Assembly (NCBI GenBank): GCA_020217035.1
Contig: JAIWOG010000051.1
Location: 1-10,000 of the forward strand
Direction: 5' to 3'
DNA length: 10,000 nt
Origin: Magnetospirillum sp.
Lineage (GTDB): Bacteria; Pseudomonadota; Alphaproteobacteria; Rhodospirillales; Magnetospirillaceae
Below, piece by piece: positions 1-6,148 of this stretch. Below the pieces are notes generated by a model that was given only the letters and a program-made list of their open reading frames with translations, did not search any database and was not told the origin of the DNA. The translations under genes were made by a program, and so were the position numbers. Positions within the stretch are counted from its first letter, which is position 1; every line of letters starts with the position of its first letter.

Positions 1-1049
1 ATGCGGCCGACCACCTGGATGAAGGCGTCGCGTTCCTTGCCCGGGTCGTTGCGGTAAAGCGGATTGGGCGAGCGCAATTGGCGGTGCGCCCGGTCGATCA
101 GGATGTTGCGGCTTTCCGGCAGCTTCTGTTCCAGGAACAGCTTGTTCAGCATTCCCGCCGATTCGCCCAGCTCGCTTTTGTCGGAAACGAACTTGCCCTC
201 GGCCAGATCCAGCATGGCGCAGATGGCGGCCGCCAGACTGGGCTGGAAACCCAGGATTTCCTGGACCACGTTCGACCCCAACACGTCGGCGATGACACCG
301 TCGAGCAGGGCGAGCGAGTGCTTGTCGCCTTCGGTATCGGCCAAGGTGCACAAACGTTCCAGCTTGCCGGCCCAGGACCGGGCGTCCACCAGGTCGCGCG
401 ACAGCACCACCATGGCCAGGAAGTCGGCTTCGGTGGGTTCGGCGGCCAGGCCCGCCACGTGGTCGTACATGTCCTTGAAGGCGCCGTTCAGCTTGGGCAG
501 GTTCATGCCGTCGGCCTTGCGGGCCTTGGCCGACATCTGGTCCAGCGACTTGTAGATCTCGTCACGCCGCGCCTTGGCGTCACCCTGGCCGTCCTTGGTC
601 TGCAACATGGCGACGCGGTCGACGGCAGACGGCAGCAGGGAATCCTTCTCCTGCAGGCGCTTCAGCTCCTTGTAATTGTGCATCAGCTCGGTGGGGGTGA
701 CGTAAGCCTTTTCCATGTAGTTGCGGAACAGGCGGTTGGTCACCGCGCGGCTTTGCGGCCCGTAATAATCGGTGGGCGCCTCGCATTTGGGCGGGGCTTC
801 GTCGATGTTGACGATGTAGACGGGGCCGTCGTCGCGCACCTGCTGGGTTTGCGAGAAGATTTCCTTCTCGTCGTAGGTGCCGTCGGAACGCGCCCAGTTG
901 CGAATGACGCGCGCACCTTCGCAGGTTTTGTCCTTCAGCAGCTTCTTGGCAGCAGAAACGGCCGCGTCCTGATCGTCGATCAGGGATTGCTGAATCCATC
1001 GGCCATTCTTCATGACCTGGACTTCAAAACTGGCGCGGTCAGACGCCAT
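1..1049 (-). CDS. Conserved-looking hypothetical protein, 3' end outside the window
   Basis: The frame is open from 1049 to the left edge, giving 349 complete codons without a stop, so the gene continues outside the window. I do not recognise the family. Residues about 7-70 look like a small alpha/beta domain: a strand starting FEVQVMKNGRW, a helix rich in Ala and Lys around 27-40, then EGARVIRNW and a final strand near EKEIF. From about residue 100 the protein is mostly helical and charged, with no signal peptide or membrane segment, so it is probably cytoplasmic. Two in-frame ATGs compete (1055 and 1049). The AAGGAG at 1062-1057 lies 7 nt before 1049 but only 1 nt before 1055, so 1049 is chosen. 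It is divergent from the small membrane protein gene at 1258. Coding is well supported by the long frame, ribosome binding site and codon bias; function is unknown. Confidence 0.85.
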   Translation of the reverse strand, partial: MASDRASFEVQVMKNGRWIQQSLIDDQDAAVSAAKKLLKDKTCEGARVIRNWARSDGTYDEKEIFSQTQQVRDDGPVYIVNIDEAPPKCEAPTDYYGPQSRAVTNRLFRNYMEKAYVTPTELMHNYKELKRLQEKDSLLPSAVDRVAMLQTKDGQGDAKARRDEIYKSLDQMSAKARKADGMNLPKLNGAFKDMYDHVAGLAAEPTEADFLAMVVLSRDLVDARSWAGKLERLCTLADTEGDKHSLALLDGVIADVLGSNVVQEILGFQPSLAAAICAMLDLAEGKFVSDKSELGESAGMLNKLFLEQKLPESRNILIDRAHRQLRSPNPLYRNDPGKERDAFIQVVGR

Positions 1050-1056
1050 GCCCATT

Positions 1057-1062
1057 CTCCTT
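1057..1062 (-). promoter_or_regulatory. Ribosome binding site deciding the start of the left-edge gene
   Basis: Read on the minus strand this is a perfect AAGGAG. Its 7-nt spacing to the ATG at 1049 is ideal, while the ATG at 1055 is only one base away. It therefore decides between the two in-frame starts. Confidence 0.7.
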
Positions 1063-1103
1063 ATCCCGATCCCATTCTGACGACCGGTACCTTCCGACCC
1101 AAT

Positions 1104-1116
1104 GTATCTTTGATAC
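1104..1116. promoter_or_regulatory. 13-bp palindrome GTATC-TTT-GATAC, possible operator
   Basis: Two perfect 5-bp arms (1104-1108 and 1112-1116) flank a TTT spacer. The palindrome lies 55 bp upstream of the leftward gene start and covers the -10-like hexamer of its candidate promoter, a position typical for a repressor site. The arms are short, so chance is a real alternative. Confidence 0.3.
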
Positions 1117-1139
1117 GGTCCAGGGTGGCAGGTTGTCAC
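1110..1139 (-). promoter_or_regulatory. Candidate sigma-70-type promoter for the left-edge gene
   Basis: On the minus strand GTGACA (1139-1134, five of six matches to TTGACA) is followed after 18 bp by TATCAA (1115-1110, four of six matches to TATAAT). Transcription would start near 1103, leaving a leader of about 54 nt before the ATG at 1049. It was assigned by eye only and overlaps the palindrome at 1104-1116. Confidence 0.3.
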
Positions 1140-1202
1140 GGAAAGATTGGCCGCTTACCCTTAATTTTCCGTGTATTACCGCCATATCACCCTGAAGTTG
1201 GA

Positions 1203-1231
1203 TTGTCACTACGCCTTATGAAGCGCACAAT
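1203..1231 (+). promoter_or_regulatory. Candidate sigma-70-type promoter for the small membrane protein
   Basis: TTGTCA (1203-1208, five of six) and CACAAT (1226-1231, four of six) are separated by 17 bp. Transcription would start near 1238, about 20 nt before the ATG at 1258, with the purine-rich AAAGGGGG ribosome binding site in between. A second TTGTCAC lies 70 bp upstream at 1133-1139 but has a poorer partner hexamer. Confidence 0.4.
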
Positions 1232-1257
1232 CGAAACGTGGTCGAAAGGGGGATACC

Positions 1258-1581
1258 ATGTCGGTGCGCTTTACATGGTTGAGACCGGGCGGCTGGGGTC
1301 GTCTGGGCGTGGTCGTCGCCGTCGGGATCTTGTTCCTGACCCCGATGCTGTGGGCACTGGGCGCGTTCGGCGACGGTGACGACGCCATCCGCCGGGCTCT
1401 GATCTTCCTGTTCGCCGGCCTGTGGTTCGGCGTGGGTGTCGGCTATTCCATCGGGTGGGCCTTGCACGGCTTCGTCATCCGCAGCCGTGACCATGACGAA
1501 GACGAGGAGGCCGGCCGCCCCGCCGCCCGGCCCGGTCCATCCTCGCCGCCGCGTCCGGCGGCCCATCCGCCGGGGCGGTAA
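1258..1581 (+). CDS. Small two-helix inner-membrane protein, unknown function
   Basis: The frame encodes 107 residues. Two hydrophobic stretches, about 15-35 and 46-72, should both span the inner membrane, joined by a short acidic loop (DGDDAIRR). Residues 75-107 form a tail that is first acidic (DHDEDEE) and then rich in Pro, Ala and Arg, probably disordered. Several Arg residues before the first helix and after the second favour both ends in the cytoplasm. The Gly-rich second helix suggests helix packing. AAAGGGGG a few bases before the ATG is a good ribosome binding site, and a plausible promoter lies just upstream. The gene is transcribed alone and converges on the 1585-1893 gene with only 3 bp between the stops. 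I do not recognise the family. The start and membrane topology are fairly secure; the function is not known. Confidence 0.75.
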   Translation: MSVRFTWLRPGGWGRLGVVVAVGILFLTPMLWALGAFGDGDDAIRRALIFLFAGLWFGVGVGYSIGWALHGFVIRSRDHDEDEEAGRPAARPGPSSPPRPAAHPPGR

Positions 1582-1584
1582 GTC

Positions 1585-1893
1585 CTAGCGACCGGCGCGG
1601 CCGGCCGATTCGATTTCCAGTTCCAGCCGGGCCAAGGCCGCTTCCAACTGCGCCCGCAGGGATTGGCGCTTGCCGGGCTCGGCGGCGCGGTACTGGCGCA
1701 GCAGGTTTTCCACTTCGATCAGCGTGGTCGCGGGCGTCGCCGAGGGCGCCATGGCGGCGCGGGCCCGCATGGTTTCCACCTGGGCGCTCTTGGCCGCCAG
1801 ATCTGCTTCGTAGGTCTGGTCGGCGGGGGCCGCCAAGACGGCGGGGGCGGTCAGCAACAGTGACAGGGTCAAGGCGAGCATGGTGCGGATCAT
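1585..1893 (-). CDS. Small secreted coiled-coil protein, last gene of the adaptor/M50 operon
   Basis: The gene encodes 102 residues. A classical Sec signal peptide (MIRTMLALTLSLLLTAPAVL, then AA) predicts cleavage near residue 21-22, leaving a mature periplasmic or exported protein of about 80 residues. The mature part is Ala, Glu and Arg rich with no cysteine and no second hydrophobic segment. Residues 25-48 and 57-97 look like two helices with coiled-coil character, joined by a Pro/Thr linker (APSATPATT). GGGAG at 1905-1901 lies 7 nt before the ATG. The gene begins 26 bp after the M50 gene ends, so it should be the distal gene of that operon. It could be a substrate, a periplasmic chaperone or a structural partner of the adaptor complex. 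No known family was recognised, and the same frame upstream of 1893 is only a shadow of the M50 gene. Confidence 0.75.
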   Translation of the reverse strand: MIRTMLALTLSLLLTAPAVLAAPADQTYEADLAAKSAQVETMRARAAMAPSATPATTLIEVENLLRQYRAAEPGKRQSLRAQLEAALARLELEIESAGRAGR

Positions 1894-1919
1894 GTGTTTT
1901 CTCCCATGGCACGGGGGCG

Positions 1920-4016
1920 TCATGCCCCCCATTCGCGAAGCAAGATGGCGGCGGCGGCACGGAACGTCCGACCCAGAAACGACCGCCTTTCCCCTTGCAA
2001 ATTGGCTTGGCCGCGCAGCGGTGCCAGGACCGTGATCTCGGGCTGGGGCCGCAGCCTGACACGGAACACCGCATGATCGGGGACCAGCCCCTTGTGGTCG
2101 AAGCGGGCTTCGATGCCACCGCCATATTGGGTGGCCAGGATGGGTTCCGACAAGGTCTTGACCGCCACCCGGTCGATGACGTCGATGGTGGCGGCGATGG
2201 CTTTGCCGCTGCCTTCGGGGATGAATTGGGCCGAATCGCCGGCTTTCAGCCCGGCCAGGTCGGCTTCGTCCACATAGGCTTCGATGGTCGCCCCCTGGCG
2301 CAATCCGGCCACGGCCTCTTGCGGGTTGATCCATTGGCCGGGCTGCAATCCGGGCGACACGTCGATGACGGTGCCGGATTGCGGGGCCCGCAGGGTCAGC
2401 CGCTCCAACTCGGCCCGCAGCGCGGCTTGGGCGGCCAGGGTGGTTTCCAGTTCCTCGGCGACGGCCTTGCTGCGGGCGCGGAATTCGTCGTCGAACCCCA
2501 TGGCCGACAACTCGTATTTCAGGATGGCGACGCGGTTGTCGATCTGGGTCAGACGCAAGGCGGTGTCGGGGTTGGACAAGGTGGCGACGATGGCGCCGGC
2601 CTCGACCTGCTGCCCTTCGACGACGGCGATCTTGTCCAGCAGGGCCGGTTGCGGCGGATAAAGCCCCACATGGCTTTGCGCCTTCAGCACCGCCGGGGCG
2701 GCGACCCGGCCGCTGACGGGGGCGGCCAGCAACGCCAGCACGATCAGCCCGCCTGCCAGCGGCCACCGCCAGCGGCGGGCGGCGCGGATGGCCGGCCAGC
2801 GTTTCTGCCATTCCGCCAGTTCGCCGGCGATGGGGCGCAGGACGAACCAGCCGATTTCCACCACGAACAGCACCACGCCGACCACCTTGATGAAGAAGTG
2901 GTAGACCAGCAGCGCGATGCCCAGGAACAGCGCCAGGCGATAAACCCAAACCGCCCAGGCGAAGACGGTCATCCACAACCGGGTGGCGTTGGGCAGCGGC
3001 TCGGGCGGCGCCTCGTTCAGGCCGAACAGCACCTCGCGCAGGTGCCAGCGGGCCAGGGCGAAGCTGCGCGGGTGCAGGTTGGGCTGGTCCAGCGCGTCCA
3101 TGGCCAGGAAATAGCCGTCGAAGCGCATGAACGGCGACAGGTTGATGGCCAAGGACGACACCCAGGTGGTGGCGGCCAGGGTGAAGGCCAGGGATTTCAG
3201 CGTCCCGTCCGGCAACAGCCCCCAAGCCAGCGTCGCCCAGGCGGCGACCATCAGTTCCGACACGATGCCGGCGCCGCCCACCCACAGACGTTGGCGGCGG
3301 TCGGTCAGCTTCCAGGCTTCGTTGACGTCGGTGTACAGCATGGGCCACAGCACCAGGAACGCCACCCCCATGGCCGGCACCCGGCAGCCGAAATGCTTGG
3401 CGGTGAAAGCGTGCCCCAGTTCGTGCACCATCTTGACCAGGCCCAAGGCGATTCCGAAAGCGGCCAGGCCGGGCAGCGACACCTGGTCCACCAAGGTGGC
3501 GGCGAAGGCATCCCATTGCCGGGCCACCAGGAACAGGCCCGCCAGCAACGCCAACAGGGTGGCCCGCCGGAATCTGGAGGACCCCAGCCAGCGCACCCAC
3601 GGCACGGTCCGTTCCAGCACCGCGTCGGGACGCACCAGCGGCAGGCGGAAGAACAGGTAATGGTGCAGCAGCCAAGTCAGCCACGAGGTCTTGGCGGCGT
3701 CGTGACTGGCCAGCAGGCGGTCCACGTCCCGGCTTCCTTGCGGTTTCAGTAACTGACTGCGGGCCAGGAAAGCGGCAAGGCCCTGCACGTCTTCCTCGTC
3801 CACCTCCAGCAGGGTGTGGCGACGGATGTCGGCGACCACCGCCCGGGCGGCGCCCAGATGCCAGCGGCTCAGGATTTCGAAGGCGCTCCAGGTCAGGCGG
3901 AAGAACCGGTTGGTCAACGGATCGTGCAAGGTCCAGGTGGGGGCGCCGTCATGGGCGGCGGGGCCGGGCAGCACCGCCAGTTCGTCGCGCAGGGCGGGAA
4001 GCAGGGCGGCGGCCAC
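1920..4016 (-). CDS. PqqD-like domain + M50 zinc metalloprotease + HlyD-type adaptor fusion
   Basis: The 698-residue membrane protein has three parts. Residues about 22-95 resemble a PqqD-like winged-helix (RiPP recognition) domain: WTLHDPLTNRFFRLTWSAFE, then a helical end. Residues about 145-395 form a multi-helix M50 (site-2 protease type) domain with a complete active site: HELGH at 198-202 (His198, Glu199, His202) and NLSPFMRFDGY at 292-302 (Asp300). TDVNEAWKL near 229-237 is typical of the YydH-like 'peptide zinc metalloprotease' branch. After a further helix (about 417-432), residues 455-660 form a HlyD-like adaptor with two lipoyl half-motifs around a short coiled coil and a beta-barrel. 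GTG at 4016 is chosen because it sits 2 bp after the upstream stop and starts just before the conserved-looking N-terminus. A GTG at 4073 would add 19 residues overlapping the upstream gene. Neither start has a clear ribosome binding site, so coupled translation is likely. The cleaved substrate is unknown. Confidence 0.88.
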   Translation of the reverse strand: MAAALLPALRDELAVLPGPAAHDGAPTWTLHDPLTNRFFRLTWSAFEILSRWHLGAARAVVADIRRHTLLEVDEEDVQGLAAFLARSQLLKPQGSRDVDRLLASHDAAKTSWLTWLLHHYLFFRLPLVRPDAVLERTVPWVRWLGSSRFRRATLLALLAGLFLVARQWDAFAATLVDQVSLPGLAAFGIALGLVKMVHELGHAFTAKHFGCRVPAMGVAFLVLWPMLYTDVNEAWKLTDRRQRLWVGGAGIVSELMVAAWATLAWGLLPDGTLKSLAFTLAATTWVSSLAINLSPFMRFDGYFLAMDALDQPNLHPRSFALARWHLREVLFGLNEAPPEPLPNATRLWMTVFAWAVWVYRLALFLGIALLVYHFFIKVVGVVLFVVEIGWFVLRPIAGELAEWQKRWPAIRAARRWRWPLAGGLIVLALLAAPVSGRVAAPAVLKAQSHVGLYPPQPALLDKIAVVEGQQVEAGAIVATLSNPDTALRLTQIDNRVAILKYELSAMGFDDEFRARSKAVAEELETTLAAQAALRAELERLTLRAPQSGTVIDVSPGLQPGQWINPQEAVAGLRQGATIEAYVDEADLAGLKAGDSAQFIPEGSGKAIAATIDVIDRVAVKTLSEPILATQYGGGIEARFDHKGLVPDHAVFRVRLRPQPEITVLAPLRGQANLQGERRSFLGRTFRAAAAILLREWGA

Positions 4017-4018
4017 GG

Positions 4019-5287
4019 CTAGAAGCCCACGAATTGGCGGATGGTGGCCAGCGGGCGGCGGAACAGCCACCACACCAACGGCACGGTGTCGCCGTCGATG
4101 CGGGCGGTGCCCTTCAATCCCAGCCGGGGTTTTTCCTCGGCCGGGTCCAGGCTGGCCCGCAGGCGGTGGGCGATGGAATTGTCGGGCCGCGCCACGGCTT
4201 CATAGGCCAGGCTGCGCACTTGCGCCCGCAGCGGCGACAACGGCCGGCTGTTCAGGAACAGGGTGACGTGGCCGCCGGTCTTGACCTCGCCCACATCGGC
4301 CACCGACACCCAGGCTTCGATCTCGCTGTCGGTTTCGTCGGCCACCGCCATGACCTTCTCGCCCAAGGCCACCGGCCGGCCGATCCAGTCGGCGGCGTCG
4401 TCGAACAAGGCGATGCCCGCCTTGGGGGCGCGGACCTGCACCCTTTGCAACTGGGCTTCCAGCAAGCGGACCTCGGCGGCTTTTTCCTCGGCCTTGCCGG
4501 CCAGGATGGCCACCTGGGCCTTGGCCTTGGCGTCGAACACCATGGCCTGGGCCACCTGACGGTATTCCGCTTCGGCGGTGGCGTGGCTTTGCCGCGCCAC
4601 GTCCAGGCGCCCGGTCAAGGTGGTGGCGTCCAACTGAAACAGTATGTCGCCTTCCGCCACCAACTGGTTGGGTTCCACCAGAACCCGGTCGACGACGCCG
4701 TCCAGCGGCGAGCGCACCACCACCGGATGGGCCGGAACACTTTCCGCCGGGGCCAGCACCGAGCCGGTGACCGGGAACAGCGCCGCCAGCAGCAAAACGG
4801 CGGTCAACAGCCTTTTGCGTTTGGTCTTGGGCAGGGATAGCCCGGCCCGTCGTGGGGCCAGCGCGGCGCGGGCCACTCGGCCCAGGTCGGCCAGACGTTG
4901 CAGCAAGGCGACCTCGTCGGCGCTGAACGGCGTTTCGCGGGCGAACAACAGCCGCGCCTGTCCCATGGGCACGACCAGGGCATGGGATGGCAGCCAGTCA
5001 TGCCATTGCGCGGCCAGAGCGGCGTCGACGCGGGTGGAATCCAAGGGCAGCGGCGCCTCGGCGGGATGGCCGCGCATCAGCTTGTCCAGCCACAAGGCGT
5101 AAGGGGCGTGGCCGTCCACCGACGACACCCCCGACAAGGCGATGACGGCCCCCTGCCACAATGCCGCCTGGCGATATTCCACCATTCCGGCACCCAGGTT
5201 CAGGATGGCGAAATCGACCTCGACCGGCCGCGTCGCCTTCAGGATGCGGCCTTCCAGTTCCAGCCATGCCAGGATGGCATCGCTCAT
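4019..5287 (-). CDS. Inner-membrane HlyD-type adaptor with GAF-like cytoplasmic N-domain
   Basis: The protein has 422 residues. Residues 1-145 are soluble and GAF-like in length and pattern, including WQGAVIALSGVSSVDGHAPY and a closing FSADEVALLQRLADLGRVA helix. A basic stretch (KTKRKR, 154-159) and one membrane helix (about 159-176) follow. The rest is periplasmic: lipoyl half-motif 189-220, alpha-hairpin about 222-283, second lipoyl half 284-317 and a beta-barrel to about 400. This is the architecture of membrane fusion proteins that link an inner-membrane transporter to an outer-membrane channel. The cytoplasmic head may bind a small ligand or contact the M50 partner; this is inference. 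The ATG at 5287 overlaps the upstream stop by 4 bp (ATGA), and the stop is 2 bp before the next gene's GTG, so the three genes are translationally coupled. A longer frame upstream of 5287 is a shadow of the preceding gene. Confidence 0.87.
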   Translation of the reverse strand: MSDAILAWLELEGRILKATRPVEVDFAILNLGAGMVEYRQAALWQGAVIALSGVSSVDGHAPYALWLDKLMRGHPAEAPLPLDSTRVDAALAAQWHDWLPSHALVVPMGQARLLFARETPFSADEVALLQRLADLGRVARAALAPRRAGLSLPKTKRKRLLTAVLLLAALFPVTGSVLAPAESVPAHPVVVRSPLDGVVDRVLVEPNQLVAEGDILFQLDATTLTGRLDVARQSHATAEAEYRQVAQAMVFDAKAKAQVAILAGKAEEKAAEVRLLEAQLQRVQVRAPKAGIALFDDAADWIGRPVALGEKVMAVADETDSEIEAWVSVADVGEVKTGGHVTLFLNSRPLSPLRAQVRSLAYEAVARPDNSIAHRLRASLDPAEEKPRLGLKGTARIDGDTVPLVWWLFRRPLATIRQFVGF

Positions 5288-6012
5288 GGCGGCGGCGCCA
5301 GCAGGACCTTGCCGCTCATGCCGGCGGCCAGTTCGGGAAAGCTGCCGCCGATGGTGCCGGTGACCCGCACCGATTGGCTGACCGGGTCGATGCGGGCGCC
5401 GACCCGCACCAGCTTGACCGGATAGGTCCGCGCGGTTTCGTCGATTTCGACCTTGAAGGCGTGGCCGGGTTTCAGCCAGACCAGCCATTTGGACGGCACG
5501 ACGAAATCCAGTTCCAGCTCGGAATCGTCGATGATGTCCAACAGCGCCTGGCCCGGTTGGACAAATTGCTGGGCGCGGACCTTCTGTTCGGCGACCCGGC
5601 CGTCGAACGGGGCCGGCACTTGGCACTTGCCCAGCACGGCGGCGCTGGCGTCCAGCTTGGCGCGGGCCTTGTCGCGTTCGGCCTGGGCGACGTCGCTTTC
5701 CAGCTTGCCGATGGTTTGCAGTTCCAAAAGCCGGGCGTTGACCGCCACCGTCTTCTCGGTGGCGGTCAACGCCGCCTTGGCCTCGGCCACCTGGGCGCGT
5801 TGGATGGAACAGTCGAAGGACACCAGAATCTGGCCCTTCTTGAACCGCTCGCCTTCGCGTACCGGGATGCGTTCGACCTTGGCGCCGATCTCGGCGGCCA
5901 GGGTGGTGTAGTCGCGGGGCGACAATTGCGCCCGCAATTCCTGGGCCTGGCTGGCGGTCGCCACGGCGACAGCCAGACCGGCGATGAGCAGAAGAAGTCT
6001 TATCATGCCCAT
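5284..6012 (-). CDS. Secreted periplasmic adaptor (RND/HlyD-type membrane fusion protein), short
   Basis: The 242-residue protein is the first gene of the operon. Residues 1-23 form a signal peptide (RLLLLIAGLAVAVATASQA), with no lipobox Cys and no later membrane helix, so the mature protein should be soluble in the periplasm. A lipoyl half-motif (about 35-68, VREGERFKKGQILVSFD) is followed by a short alpha-hairpin (about 70-127), the second lipoyl half (PAPFDGRVAEQKVRAQQFVQ, 133-152) and a beta-barrel (about 160-238) ending GMSGKVLL, typical of RND adaptors. It is clearly shorter than the usual 350-400 residues and lacks the C-terminal membrane-proximal domain. AAGG six bases before the ATG at 6012 supports that start over the ATG at 6006. 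No pump is encoded next to it. Together with the following two adaptors it probably forms a mixed trans-envelope assembly. Confidence 0.87.
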   Translation of the reverse strand: MGMIRLLLLIAGLAVAVATASQAQELRAQLSPRDYTTLAAEIGAKVERIPVREGERFKKGQILVSFDCSIQRAQVAEAKAALTATEKTVAVNARLLELQTIGKLESDVAQAERDKARAKLDASAAVLGKCQVPAPFDGRVAEQKVRAQQFVQPGQALLDIIDDSELELDFVVPSKWLVWLKPGHAFKVEIDETARTYPVKLVRVGARIDPVSQSVRVTGTIGGSFPELAAGMSGKVLLAPPP

Positions 6013-6050
6013 ATTCAGCCTTCAGTTGCGGCTATTGGGCAAGCATCAAT

Positions 6051-6099
6051 TCATGTGGTGCTCTGGAAAACACATGACACTTCATGCGGAGGCATGCGG
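6051..6099. promoter_or_regulatory. Cluster of CATGYGG-like half-sites upstream of the adaptor/M50 operon
   Basis: CATGTGG at 6052-6058 and CATGCGG at 6083-6089 and 6093-6099 are direct copies, spaced 31 and 10 bp, about three turns and one turn of the helix. CACATGA at 6071-6077 is an inverted partner, forming a perfect 7-bp inverted repeat with TCATGTG at 6051-6057 across a 13-bp gap. The cluster lies 39-87 bp upstream of the first operon gene. Only a weak promoter (GTGTCA then CATGAA, minus strand) can be proposed here. It may bind a regulator; it is unproven. Confidence 0.35.
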
Positions 6100-6110
6100 C
6101 ATCTGGTCGT

Positions 6111-6148
6111 TCCCAAGCCGGGAGACGGCGGGGGCGACTTCACGCCGT
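6111..6148 (-). terminator. Weak inverted repeats at the end of the chemoreceptor gene
   Basis: ACGGCG (6125-6130) and CGCCGT (6143-6148) pair across the chemoreceptor stop codon, and TCCC-N5-GGGA follows at 6111-6123. Neither is followed by a T-tract on the minus strand, so this is at best a weak or Rho-assisted end. Read-through into the adaptor operon remains possible. Confidence 0.2.

Noticed and set aside
78..1379. 433-codon plus-strand open frame opposite the left-edge gene
   Set aside because: It is Gln, Gly, Val and His rich without domain signals, crosses the intergenic region and overlaps the better-supported 1258-1581 gene in another frame. The minus-strand gene has an ideal ribosome binding site.
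1567..1600. GC-only inverted repeats between the convergent genes
   Set aside because: The arms are 4-5 bp, overlap coding sequence and have no T-tract on either strand, so they cannot be called a terminator.
1894..3684. Upstream extension of the small secreted protein into a 699-residue frame
   Set aside because: The extension is Arg, Gly and Pro rich shadow of the M50 gene. The ATG at 1893 has a good ribosome binding site and begins a signal peptide.
1860..3752. 630-codon plus-strand open frame opposite the M50 gene
   Set aside because: The translation is low-complexity Gln, Gly, His and Asp rich with no recognisable domain, as expected for the antisense of a GC-rich gene. The opposite strand encodes a clear M50/HlyD protein.
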